The notes below the pieces were generated by a model. That model made no database searches, was not told the DNA's origin, and saw nothing but the letters and a program-made list of their open reading frames with translations. From Liopterus haemorrhoidalis (lineage: Eukaryota; Arthropoda; Insecta; Coleoptera; Dytiscidae), in contig OZ020612.1 of NCBI GenBank assembly GCA_963971575.1, forward strand, positions 31,537,916 through 31,601,915: DNA of 64,000 nt, read 5' to 3'. Each line of letters starts with the position of its first letter. The stretch's first letter is position 1. The translations under genes and the position numbers were made by a program. Shown here one piece after another: positions 1 to 12,400 of the stretch.

Positions 1-87
1 AAATTTCCATGCCTGAACGGCGATATTGACAATACATTTATAATATTATCATAGTATTGGTTCACACGGATACGCCAAAGTCTGTTT

Positions 88-157
88 ACACCACAACAGT
101 CACCAAAGTAACCAGATCTAGTTTCGTATTACAAATTGAGACGAATTATATAATCTC
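88..157 (+). repeat. MITE family D, terminal fragment
   Basis: About 70 bp nearly identical to 28827-28893, which is the right end of a MITE with TCTGTCTCA-type inverted ends (family D). Only this end is present here. The first 87 bp of the window show nothing I can assign. Confidence 0.6.
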
Positions 158-1212
158 TCTAAAGTTTCTTATTTAAATAATTATTGTAAATAAAAATTTA
201 AAATATATGTATATATGGGTCTAAAAATTATATCAATAACTTCTTCTTTGGGCACAATCAGCTGGGCTGTCTTTTGGTCTCACATTAGTACTCTATCGTG
301 ATCTGTTAATTGTCAAGTGTCAAAAAATATTTATGTGTCAGATAACCTAAAAAATATATAACTGCGTAAAAACAAATTACATGGAGAATTTTCTTCATAA
401 AATCTACGCCAAGAATATAAATAAATGTCTAAATATGTAAATAATAACAAAATATATGAAAAATAATTAAATGATATAAATAATATATATTTCCAATGTA
501 CGAAACTGAACATCTGTCAACTTGGACTAAAAACAATATTTTAATAGTGTAATAGGGATGACGATCTAAACCAATCCGAAGCAAGGACAAATAGCTCCTA
601 TCTTCTTACACACATTTTTCTACTTTGAAATAGACCATAGAGTTTGAAATCTAGTTACCTTCATCGTTTAAATCGTGCTTTTCGGCCGTTTTGTTTAAGC
701 TTTGTAAATCATACTAACAAAAAATATTTTTTTGTTAAGGTTAATATCATTTTCAAATGTCATTTTCTTTATATTTTGATTTTTTGTGTCATTCTTAATA
801 CAAATTTCCGTCATTCGTTTCCATGGTTTCATTGTTGGAATTTTAAATTTTAAATTCCAACGTGAAAAATGAAATAACCCAAGCAAGGTCCCTTCTCGTG
901 ACAACCTAAAAGAACGAAATTCCCATTTAGTTCCGCCTAACCGTTTGGAACAGAGTGTATATTATTTTGTTTTGTTTGTTTGTTTGTTTTTTTCGTATAT
1001 ATTGTTATTATTTACATATTTAGACTTTTATTTATATTCTTGGCGTAGATTTTACGGAGAATTTATGTAATTTGTTTTTAACATATAAATATTTTTTGAC
1101 ACTTGACAATTAACAGATCAAGATAGAGGACTAATGTGAGGCCAAAAGACTAATGTGAGCCCAGCTGATAGTGCCCAAAAAAGAAATTATTGATATAATT
1201 TTTAGACCTTCA
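158..1212. mobile_element. Fold-back-like inverted repeat element
   Basis: Sequence 216-450 reappears as its reverse complement at about 995-1212, including the landmark TCAGCTGGGCT and the track around GACACTTGACAATTAACAG. The arms are over 200 bp and about 85-90% alike by eye. The spacer holds a MITE inserted at 646-957. The left arm plus its continuation to 643 is also found at 46838-47597, so this is a dispersed family. No coding capacity is seen. It could be a true fold-back transposon or two copies of one repeat inserted head to head. Confidence 0.6.
646..957 (+). mobile_element. Tc1/mariner-type MITE family A, 5'-truncated
   Basis: This is a partial copy of the commonest MITE in the window. 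Full copies run from CAGTCTGTTCCAAACGGTTA to the inverse sequence between TA dinucleotides. The copy keeps the right terminus (ACCGTTTGGAACAGAGTG followed by TA at 958-959) but lacks the first ~30 bp. It interrupts the fold-back element at 158-1212. Confidence 0.75.
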
Positions 1213-1226
1213 TATAGATATACATA

Positions 1227-1398
1227 AAGTCTGTTCCTTTGGTTTAGGCGGAACTAGATTTTCAATTCTAGTTACTTTTACCGATTGATTGAAGCTTTTG
1301 ACAATTTTGTTCAGGAAAAGCCAACTTCAATATTTAAAAAAATAGCTAATGGCAACTTACAAAAATGAAAATTCCGCCTAATCATTTGGAATAGATTG
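1227..1398 (+). mobile_element. MITE family B (about 172 bp)
   Basis: It begins AAGTCTGTTCCTTTGGTTTA and ends in the inverse, diverged CATTTGGAATAGATTG, flanked by TA on both sides. Its ends resemble those of family A, so the two are related, but the interior differs (landmark TCAGGAAAAGCCAACTTC). Other copies lie at 49940-50114 and 60638-60795, and a diverged nested pair at 56031-56411. Confidence 0.7.
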
Positions 1399-1406
1399 TA
1401 TATGTA

Positions 1407-1464
1407 TGCTTCACTTTTGTAAGGACAAACTAGATCTGGTTATTTAGGTTACTTTTATAGTGTA
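1407..1464 (-). mobile_element. MITE family C, left half, split by the Helitron array
   Basis: This is one end of a ~295-bp MITE whose full copies run AGCTGTTCACTTTTGTAAG to its inverse between TA dinucleotides (27439-27733, 42260-42554). The sequence stops in mid-element at GTGTA. The rest of the same copy continues at 14037 with TTACTGAC. The two halves add up to 291 bp, so the intervening 12.57 kb is an insertion. Confidence 0.85.
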
Positions 1465-4400
1465 CTAGCTGAAAACCCGTGCTTCGCTACGGTATATTGA
1501 TGGTCTCACTGGCATAAAATCCGCAGTTTGTTTTTAAACTTGTGTATGGGTAACCTTCGTAACAAAAAATCTAGTCGATATCTCATCTGTCCTAAGAGAT
1601 ATTGAGGAATCCGTGAAAAAACAGTTTACTCCTTTTCACCAAATAGGGGTCGAACTTGAAAAAATCCTTTCTTAGTGGGTTATTACGTCATACTGAAAAA
1701 TGTACTCTCCTATAATTTTTTATTTTTATTTTATTTTTATATATTTTTATTTTAAAAATGTAATCCCGTAATTTTTTATTTCTAACAAAAAAATACTAAT
1801 TTACCCTTTAGGAGTGAAAGAAAACTGTCAAAACACATATATGCCAAAAAGGAATGCTATAACTCAACAACCGCTGGATATACAAAGGGTTCACCCCGAA
1901 TGTAGAATTCACCCCGAATTCACCCCGAATTCACCCCGAATGTAGATTCACCCCTTTAGGGGTTGATTAAGATAAAATCCTGAAATACATTTTTCGGCAT
2001 TTGTATGGGTAATTTTTATAAGCAAAAACCAAGTCTATATCTTATTGATCCTAGAAGATATTAAGGCGTCCTTGAAATCACAATTCCCTCTTTTCACCCT
2101 TTAGGGGTGATATTTGTTAAAGGTAAAAAACTGTTAAAACCATTTCGAGATATTTTAAAAAGACACCTATGTGCCAAAAAGAAACGTTATAACTCAACAA
2201 ACACAGGAAATACGACGCGATGTATAATCTACCCCGTTTGTAGAATCACCCCTTTAGGGGTTGATTAGGACGGAATCCTGAAATAAGTTTTTCGGCATTT
2301 GTATGGATAATTTTTGTAAGCAAACACCAAGTCGATATCTTATTGGTCCTAAAAGAATTAAGGTATTACTGAAATCACATTTCACCCCTTTTCAACCTTA
2401 AGAGGTGAAATTAAAAAAAAAATAGCAAAATCATTTCGAGATATTAAAAAAAAAAAACCTATGTACCAAAAAGTAATGTTGCAACTAAACGAACACAGGA
2501 AATACGACGGGATGTAAAATACATCCCGATTGTAGATCCACCCCTTAAGGGGTTGATTAGGACAAAATCAAAAATTTGGTTTTTTGGTATTTGCATGGGT
2601 AGTTTTTGTAAGCAAGTCAATATCTTATTGGTCCTAAAAAATGTTAAACAATCATTGAAATCACATTTTACCCCTTTTCACCCTTTAGGGGTTAAATTTA
2701 AAAAAATTGTCAAAACCATTTCGAGATATTTTAAAAATACGCCTATGTGCCAAAAAGAAACCTTATAACTCAACAAACACAGGGAATACGACGGGATGTA
2801 TAATTCACCCCAATTGTAGATTCACCCTTTTGGGGTTGATTAGGACAAAATCCTGTAACATATTTTTCCGTATTTGTATTGGTAATCTTTGTAAGCAAAA
2901 AGCAAGTCGATATCTTATTGGTCCTAAGAGATATTAAGGAATCCTTGAAATCACAATTCACCCCTTTTCACCCTTTAGGGAGTAATTTTAAAAAACTGTC
3001 AAAACTATTTCGAGATATTTTAAAAAGATACCTATGTGCCAAATGTAATGTTGCAACTAAACGAACAGAGGAAATACGACGGGATGTATAATTCACCCCG
3101 ATTGTAGATCCATCCCTTTAGGGGTTGATTAGGACCAAATCCTGAAATAAGTTTTTCGGTATTTTTATGGGTAATCTTCGTAAGTAAAAAGCAAGTCGGT
3201 ATCTTATTGATCCTAAGAGATATTAAGAAATCCTTGAAATCACAATTCATCCCTTTTCACCCTTTAGGGGCTAATTTTAAAAAACTGTCTATAATATATA
3301 TTTCGAGATATTTTTCGAGATACCTATGTGCCAAAAAGTAATGTTGCAACTAAACGAACACAGGAAATACGGCGGGATGTATAATTCACCCCGATTGTAG
3401 ATCCACCCCTTAAGGGGTTGATTAGGACAAAATCAAAAAAGTTTTTCGGCATTTGCAAGGGTAGTTTTTGTAAGCAAAAACCAAGTCGATATCTTATTGG
3501 TGTTAAAAAATATTAAACAATCTTTGAAATCACATTTCACCCATTTTCACCCTTTAGGGGTTAAATTTAAAAAAGTTGTCAAAACCATTTAGAGATATTT
3601 TAAAAAGACGCCTATGAGCTAAAAAGAAACCTTATATCTCAATAAACACAGGGAATACGACGGGATGTATAATTCACCCCGATAGTAGATCCATCCTTTA
3701 GGGGTTGATTAGGACAAAATCCTGAAATATATTTTTCGGTATTTGTATGGGTAATCATTGTAAGCAAAAAGCGATTCAATATCTTATTGACCCTAAGAGA
3801 TTTAAGGAATCCTTGAAATCACAATTCACCCCTTTTCACCCTTTAGGGGTGAAATTTTAAAAAACTACCAAAACACTTTTCGAGATATTTTAAAAAGACA
3901 CCTATGTGTCAAAAAGTAATGCTGCAACTAATGAACACAGGAAATACGACGTGATGTATAATTCACCCCGATTGTAGATCCACCCCTTTAGGGGTTGATT
4001 AGGACAAAAACCTGAAATATGTTTTTCGGTATTTGCATGGGTAATCTTTGTAAGCAAAAAGCAAGTCGATATCTTATTGGTTCTAAGAGATATTAAGGAA
4101 TACTTGAAATCATAATTCACCCCTTTTCACCCTATAGGGGTGAAATTTAAAAAAACTACCAATACCTTTTCGACATATTCTAAAAATACTCCTATGGGCT
4201 AAAAAGTAATGTTGCAACTAAACGAACACAGGAAATACGACGGAATGTATAACTCACCCCGATTGTAGATCCACCCCTTTAGGGGTTGATTAGGACAAAT
4301 TCCTGAAATTAGTTTTTCGGTAATTGTATGGATAATCTTTGCAAGCAAACAGTAAGTCGATATCTTATTGATCCTAAGAGATATTAAGGAATCCTTGAAA

Positions 4401-5455
4401 TCACAATTCACCCCTTTTCAACGATTAGGGGTGGAATTTTAAAAAACTGTCAAACCCATTTCGAGATATTTTAAAAAGACACTTATGTGCCAAAAAGTAA
4501 TGTTGCAACTAAACGAACACAGGAATTACGACGGGATGTATAATTCACCCCGATTGTAGATCCACCCCTTTAGGGGTTGATTAGGACAAAAACCTGAAAT
4601 ATGTTTTTCGGCATTTGTATGGGTAATCTTTGTAAGCAAAAAGCAAGTCGATATCTTATTGGTCCTAAGAGATATTAAGGAATCCTTGAAATCACAATTC
4701 ACCCCTTTTCAACCCTTAGGGATGGAATTTTAAAAAACTGTCAAACCCGTTTCGAGATATTTTAAAAAGACACCTATGTACCAAAAAGTAATGTTGCAAC
4801 TAAACGAACACAGGAATTACGACGGGATATATAATTCACCTCGATTGTAGATCCACCCCTTTAGGGGTTGATTAGAACAAAATCCTGAAATTGGTGATTT
4901 GGTATTTGTATAGGTAATCTTTGTAAGCAAAAAGCAAGTCGATATCTTATTGGTCCTAAGAGATATTAAAGAATCCTTAAAATCACAATTCACCCCGTTT
5001 CACCCTTTAGGGGTAAAATTTCAAAAAACTGTCAATACCATTTCGAGATATTTTAAAAAGACACCTATGTGCCAAAAAGAAATCTTGCAACTAAACGAAC
5101 ACAGGAAATACAACGGGATGTATAATCCACCCCGATTGTAGGTTCACCCCTTTAGGGGTTGATTAGGGCAAAATCCCGAAATTGGTTTTTCGGCATTTGT
5201 ATGGGTAATTTTTGTAAGCAAAAACTAAGTCGATATCCCATCGGCCCTAAGAGATATTACGGAATTCGTGAAATCACATTTCACCCCTTTTCATCCCTTA
5301 GGAGTGGAATTTCGTAAAATCCCTTCTTAGTGGGTGCTTACGTCATGAAGGGAATATATTCTCCAAATTTCAAGTTTCTAGGCCCAGGGGTTCGGGCTGG
5401 GCGGTGATGAGTGAGTCAGTCAGTCAGTCAGGACACTGCCTTTTATATATATAGA
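1465..5455 (-). mobile_element. Non-autonomous Helitron-like element, tandem unit 1
   Basis: On the minus strand the element starts TCTATATATATAAAAGG, runs through a GTCA microsatellite, and ends with a short hairpin (CCGTAGC-GAA-GCACGG, one bulged A) followed by GGTTTTCAGCTAG. A 5' TC, a 3' hairpin about 10 bp from a CTRR end (here CTAG), and insertion between A and T without target duplication are Helitron hallmarks. Near the 5' end GCCCAG and CTGGGC form a second hairpin. No Rep or helicase coding sequence is present, so it is non-autonomous, like the DINE-1/HINE elements of insects. Most of its length is an internal satellite. Termini have a one-base ambiguity because A lies on both sides. 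Confidence 0.8.
1940..5300 (-). repeat. Internal satellite of unit 1, about 12 monomers of ~290-297 bp
   Basis: The landmark CTTTAGGGGTTGATTAG recurs near 1961, 2258, 2550, 2833, 3120, 3413, 3701, 3990, 4281, 4573, 4861 and 5154. Each monomer carries two near-palindromes of the type ACCCCTTTAGGGGT about 145-148 bp apart, plus conserved tracks such as GTCGATATCTTATTGGTCCT and CATTTCGAGATATTTTAAAA. Monomers differ clearly from each other but match the same-rank monomer of units 2 and 3. The short open frames inside it are by-products of the repeat. Confidence 0.9.
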
Positions 5456-5458
5456 AGA

Positions 5459-8400
5459 CTAGCTGAAAACCCGTGCTTCGCTACGGTATATTGATGGTCT
5501 CATTGGCATAAAATCCGCAGTTTGTTTTTAAACTTGTGTATGGGTAACCTTCGTAACAAAAAATCTAGTCGATATCTCATCTGTCCTAAGAGATATTGAG
5601 GAATCCGTGAAAAAACAGTTTACTCTTTTTCACCAAATAGGGGTCGAACTTGAAAAAATCCTTTCTTAGTGGGTTATTACGTCATACTGAAAAATGTACT
5701 CTCCTATAATTTTTTATTTTTATTTTATTTTTATATATTTTTATTTTAAAAATGTAATCCCGTAATTTTTTATTTCTAACAAAAAAATACTAATTTACCC
5801 TTTAGGAGTGAAAGAAAACTGTCAAAACACATATATGCCAAAAAGGAATGCTATAACTCAACAACCGCTGGATATACAAAGGGTTCACCCCGAATGTAGA
5901 ATTCACCCCGAATTCACCCCGAATTCACCCCGAATGTAGATTCACCCCTTTAGGGGTTGATTAAGATAAAATCCTGAAATACATTTTTCGGCATTTGTAT
6001 GGGTAATTTTTATAAGCAAAAACCAAGTCTATATCTTATTGATCCTAGAAGATATTAAGGCGTCCTTGAAATCACAATTCCCTCTTTTCACCCTTTAGGG
6101 GTGATATTTGTTAAAGGTAAAAAACTGTTAAAACCATTTCGAGATATTTTAAAAAGACACCTATGTGCCAAAAAGAAACGTTATAACTCAACAAACACAG
6201 GAAATACGACGCGATGTATAATCTACCCCGTTTGTAGAATCACCCCTTTAGGGGTTGATTAGGACGGAATCCTGAAATAAGTTTTTCGGCATTTGTATGG
6301 ATAATTTTTGTAAGCAAACACCAAGTCGATATCTTATTGGTCCTAAAAGAATTAAGGTATTACTGAAATCACATTTCACCCCTTTTCAACCTTAAGAGGT
6401 GAAATTAAAAAAAAAATAGCAAAATCATTTCGAGATATTAAAAAAAAAAAACCTATGTACCAAAAAGTAATGTTGCAACTAAACGAACACAGGAAATACG
6501 ACGGGATGTAAAATACATCCCGATTGTAGATCCACCCCTTAAGGGGTTGATTAGGACAAAATCAAAAATTTGGTTTTTTGGTATTTGCATGGGTAGTTTT
6601 TGTAAGCAAGTCAATATCTTATTGGTCCTAAAAAATGTTAAACAATCATTGAAATCACATTTTACCCCTTTTCACCCTTTAGGGGTTAAATTTAAAAAAA
6701 TTGTCAAAACCATTTCGAGATATTTTAAAAATACGCCTATGTGCCAAAAAGAAACCTTATAACTCAACAAACACAGGGAATACGACGGGATGTATAATTC
6801 ACCCCAATTGTAGATTCACCCTTTTGGGGTTGATTAGGACAAAATCCTGTAACATATTTTTCCGTATTTGTATTGGTAATCTTTGTAAGCAAAAAGCAAG
6901 TCGATATCTTATTGGTCCTAAGAGATATTAAGGAATCCTTGAAATCACAATTCACCCCTTTTCACCCTTTAGGGAGTAATTTTAAAAAACTGTCAAAACT
7001 ATTTCGAGATATTTTAAAAAGATACCTATGTGCCAAATGTAATGTTGCAACTAAACGAACAGAGGAAATACGACGGGATGTATAATTCACCCCGATTGTA
7101 GATCCATCCCTTTAGGGGTTGATTAGGACCAAATCCTGAAATAAGTTTTTCGGTATTTTTATGGGTAATCTTCGTAAGTAAAAAGCAAGTCGGTATCTTA
7201 TTGATCCTAAGAGATATTAAGAAATCCTTGAAATCACAATTCATCCCTTTTCACCCTTTAGGGGCTAATTTTAAAAAACTGTCTATAATATATATTTCGA
7301 GATATTTTTCGAGATACCTATGTGCCAAAAAGTAATGTTGCAACTAAACGAACACAGGAAATACGGCGGGATGTATAATTCACCCCGATTGTAGATCCAC
7401 CCCTTAAGGGGTTGATTAGGACAAAATCAAAAAAGTTTTTCGGCATTTGCAAGGGTAGTTTTTGTAAGCAAAAACCAAGTCGATATCTTATTGGTGTTAA
7501 AAAATATTAAACAATCTTTGAAATCACATTTCACCCATTTTCACCCTTTAGGGGTTAAATTTAAAAAAGTTGTCAAAACCATTTAGAGATATTTTAAAAA
7601 GACGCCTATGAGCTAAAAAGAAACCTTATATCTCAATAAACACAGGGAATACGACGGGATGTATAATTCACCCCGATAGTAGATCCATCCTTTAGGGGTT
7701 GATTAGGACAAAATCCTGAAATATATTTTTCGGTATTTGTATGGGTAATCATTGTAAGCAAAAAGCGATTCAATATCTTATTGACCCTAAGAGATTTAAG
7801 GAATCCTTGAAATCACAATTCACCCCTTTTCACCCTTTAGGGGTGAAATTTTAAAAAACTACCAAAACACTTTTCGAGATATTTTAAAAAGACACCTATG
7901 TGTCAAAAAGTAATGCTGCAACTAATGAACACAGGAAATACGACGTGATGTATAATTCACCCCGATTGTAGATCCACCCCTTTAGGGGTTGATTAGGACA
8001 AAAACCTGAAATATGTTTTTCGGTATTTGCATGGGTAATCTTTGTAAGCAAAAAGCAAGTCGATATCTTATTGGTTCTAAGAGATATTAAGGAATACTTG
8101 AAATCATAATTCACCCCTTTTCACCCTATAGGGGTGAAATTTAAAAAAACTACCAATACCTTTTCGACATATTCTAAAAATACTCCTATGGGCTAAAAAG
8201 TAATGTTGCAACTAAACGAACACAGGAAATACGACGGAATGTATAACTCACCCCGATTGTAGATCCACCCCTTTAGGGGTTGATTAGGACAAATTCCTGA
8301 AATTAGTTTTTCGGTAATTGTATGGATAATCTTTGCAAGCAAACAGTAAGTCGATATCTTATTGATCCTAAGAGATATTAAGGAATCCTTGAAATCACAA

Positions 8401-9449
8401 TTCACCCCTTTTCAACGATTAGGGGTGGAATTTTAAAAAACTGTCAAACCCATTTCGAGATATTTTAAAAAGACACTTATGTGCCAAAAAGTAATGTTGC
8501 AACTAAACGAACACAGGAATTACGACGGGATGTATAATTCACCCCGATTGTAGATCCACCCCTTTAGGGGTTGATTAGGACAAAAACCTGAAATATGTTT
8601 TTCGGCATTTGTATGGGTAATCTTTGTAAGCAAAAAGCAAGTCGATATCTTATTGGTCCTAAGAGATATTAAGGAATCCTTGAAATCACAATTCACCCCT
8701 TTTCAACCCTTAGGGATGGAATTTTAAAAAACTGTCAAACCCGTTTCGAGATATTTTAAAAAGACACCTATGTACCAAAAAGTAATGTTGCAACTAAACG
8801 AACACAGGAATTACGACGGGATATATAATTCACCTCGATTGTAGATCCACCCCTTTAGGGGTTGATTAGAACAAAATCCTGAAATTGGTGATTTGGTATT
8901 TGTATAGGTAATCTTTGTAAGCAAAAAGCAAGTCGATATCTTATTGGTCCTAAGAGATATTAAAGAATCCTTAAAATCACAATTCACCCCGTTTCACCCT
9001 TTAGGGGTAAAATTTCAAAAAACTGTCAATACCATTTCGAGATATTTTAAAAAGACACCTATGTGCCAAAAAGAAATCTTGCAACTAAACGAACACAGGA
9101 AATACAACGGGATGTATAATCCACCCCGATTGTAGGTTCACCCCTTTAGGGGTTGATTAGGGCAAAATCCCGAAATTGGTTTTTCGGCATTTGTATGGGT
9201 AATTTTTGTAAGCAAAAACTAAGTCGATATCCCATCGGCCCTAAGAGATATTACGGAATTCGTGAAATCACATTTCACCCCTTTTCATCCCTTAGGAGTG
9301 GAATTTCGTAAAATCCCTTCTTAGTGGGTGCTTACGTCATGAAGGGAATATATTCTCCAAATTTCAAGTTTCTAGGCCCAGGGGTTCGGGCTGGGCGGTG
9401 ATGAGTGAGTCAGTCAGTCAGTCAGGACACTGCCTTTTATATATATAGA
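5459..9449 (-). mobile_element. Non-autonomous Helitron-like element, tandem unit 2
   Basis: This is a full second copy, offset by exactly 3994 bp from unit 1 and separated from it by only three bases (AGA, 5456-5458). Differences seen from unit 1 are a few substitutions in 4 kb. Both termini are present, so the copy is complete and in the same orientation. Confidence 0.85.
5934..9294 (-). repeat. Internal satellite of unit 2
   Basis: It has the same number and order of ~297-bp monomers as unit 1, each monomer matching its counterpart 3994 bp upstream far better than its neighbours. The whole 4-kb unit was therefore duplicated after the monomers had diverged. Confidence 0.9.
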
Positions 9450-9452
9450 AGA

Positions 9453-12400
9453 CTAGCTGAAAACCCGTGCTTCGCTACGGTATATTGATGGTCTCATTGG
9501 CATAAAATCCGCAGTTTGTTTTTAAACTTGTGTATGGGTAACCTTCGTAACAAAAAATCTAGTCGATATCTCATCTGTCCTAAGAGATATTGAGGAATCC
9601 GTGAAAAAACAGTTTACTCTTTTTCACCAAATAGGGGTCGAACTTGAAAAAATCCTTTCTTAGTGGGTTATTACGTCATACTGAAAAATGTACTCTCCTA
9701 TAATTTTTTATTTTTATTTTATTTTTATATATTTTTATTTTAAAAATGTAATCCCGTAATTTTTTATTTCTAACAAAAAAATACTAATTTACCCTTTAGG
9801 AGTGAAAGAAAACTGTCAAAACACATATATGCCAAAAAGGAATGCTATAACTCAACAACCGCTGGATATACAAAGGGTTCACCCCGAATGTAGAATTCAC
9901 CCCGAATTCACCCCGAATTCACCCCGAATGTAGATTCACCCCTTTAGGGGTTGATTAAGATAAAATCCTGAAATACATTTTTCGGCATTTGTATGGGTAA
10001 TTTTTATAAGCAAAAACCAAGTCTATATCTTATTGATCCTAGAAGATATTAAGGCGTCCTTGAAATCACAATTCCCTCTTTTCACCCTTTAGGGGTGATA
10101 TTTGTTAAAGGTAAAAAACTGTTAAAACCATTTCGAGATATTTTAAAAAGACACCTATGTGCCAAAAAGAAACGTTATAACTCAACAAACACAGGAAATA
10201 CGACGCGATGTATAATCTACCCCGTTTGTAGGATCACCCCTTTAGGGGTTGTTTAGGACGGAATCCTGAAATAAGTTTTTCGGCATTTGTATGGATAATT
10301 TTTGTAAGCAAACACCAAGTCGATATCTTATTGGTCCTAAAAGAATTAAGGTATTACTGAAATCACATTTCACCCCTTTTCAACCTTAAGAGGTGAAATT
10401 AAAAAAAAAAAATAGCAAAATCATTTCGAGATATTAAAAAAAAAAAACCTATGTGCCAAAAAGTAATGTTGCAACTAAACGAACACAGGAAATACGACGG
10501 GATGTATAATACATCCCGATTGTAGATCCACCCCTTAAGGGGTTGATTAGGACAAAATCAAAAATTTGGTTTTTTGGTATTTGCATGGGTAGTTTTTGTA
10601 AGCAAGTCAATATCTTATTGGTCCTAAAAAATGTTAAACAATCATTGAAATCACATTTTACCCCTTTTCACCCTTTAGGGGTTAAATTTAAAAAAATTGT
10701 TAAAACCATTTCGAGATATTTTAAAAATACGCCTATGTGCCAAAAAGAAACCTTATAACTCAACAAACACAGGGAATACGACGGGATGTATAATTCACCC
10801 CAATTGTAGATTCACCCTTTTGGGGTTGATTAGGACAAAATCCTGTAACATATTTTTCCGTATTTGTATTGGTAATCTTTGTAAGCAAAAAGCAAGTCGA
10901 TATCTTATTGGTCCTAAGAGATATTAAGGAATCCTTGAAATCACAATTCACCCCTTTTCACCCTTTAGGGAGTAATTTTAAAAAACTGTCAAAACTATTT
11001 CGAGATATTTTAAAAAGATACCTATGTGCCAAATGTAATGTTGCAACTAAACGAACAGAGGAAATACGACGGGATGTATAATTCACCCCGATTGTAGATC
11101 CATCCCTTTAGGGGTTGATTAGGACCAAATCCTGAAATAAGTTTTTCGGTATTTTTATGGGTAATCTTCGTAAGTAAAAAGCAAGTCGGTATCTTATTGA
11201 TCCTAAGAGATATTAAGAAATCCTTGAAATCACAATTCATCCCTTTTCACCCTTTAGGGGCTAATTTTAAAAAACTGTCTATAATATATATTTCGAGATA
11301 TTTTTCGAGATACCTATGTGCCAAAAAGTAATGTTGCAACTAAACGAACACAGGAAATACGGCGGGATGTATAATTCACCCCGATTGTAGATCCACCCCT
11401 TAAGGGGTTGATTAGGACAAAATCAAAAAAGTTTTTCGGCATTTGCAAGGGTAGTTTTTGTAAGCAAAAACCAAGTCGATATCTTATTGGTGTTAAAAAA
11501 TATTAAACAATCTTTGAAATCACATTTCACCCATTTTCACCCTTTAGGGGTTAAATTTAAAAAAGTTGTCAAAACCATTTAGAGATATTTTAAAAAGACG
11601 CCTATGTGCTAAAAAGAAACCTTATATCTCAATAAACACAGGGAATACGACGGGATGTATAATTCACCCCGATAGTAGATCCATCCTTTAGGGGTTGATT
11701 AGGACAAAATCCTGAAATATATTTTTCGGTTTTGTATGGGTAATCATTGTAAGCAAAAAGCGATTCAATATCTTATTGACCCTAAGAGATTTAAGGAATC
11801 CTTGAAATCACAATTCACCCCTTTTCACCCTTTAGGGGTGAAATTTTAAAAAACTACCAAAACCTTTTCGAGATATTTTAAAAAGACACCTATGTGTCAA
11901 AAAGTAATGCTGCAACTAATGAACACAGGAAATACGACGTGATGTATAATTCACCCCGATTGTAGATCCACCCCTTTAGGGGTTGATTAGGACAAAAACC
12001 TGAAATATGTTTTTCGGTATTTGCATGGGTAATCTTTGTAAGCAAAAAGCAAGTCGATATCTTATTGGTTCTAAGAGATATTAAGGAATACTTGAAATCA
12101 TAATTCACCCCTTTTCACCCTATAGGGGTGAAATTTAAAAAAACTACCAATACCTTTTCGACATATTCTAAAAATACTCCTATCGGCTAAAAAGTAATGT
12201 TGCAACTAAACGAACACAGGAAATACGACGGAATGTATAACTCACCCCGATTGTAGATCCACCCCTTTAGGGGTTGATTAGGACAAATTCCTGAAATTAG
12301 TTTTTCGGTAATTGTATGGATAATCTTTGCAAGCAAACAGTAAGTCGATATCTTATTGATCCTAAGAGATATTAAGGAATCCTTGAAATCACAATTCACC

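Noticed and set aside
1940..5300. Regular repeats with palindromes, superficially like a CRISPR array.
   Set aside because: Monomers are contiguous, ~297 bp long and diverged, with no unique spacers. The surroundings are clearly eukaryotic TEs.
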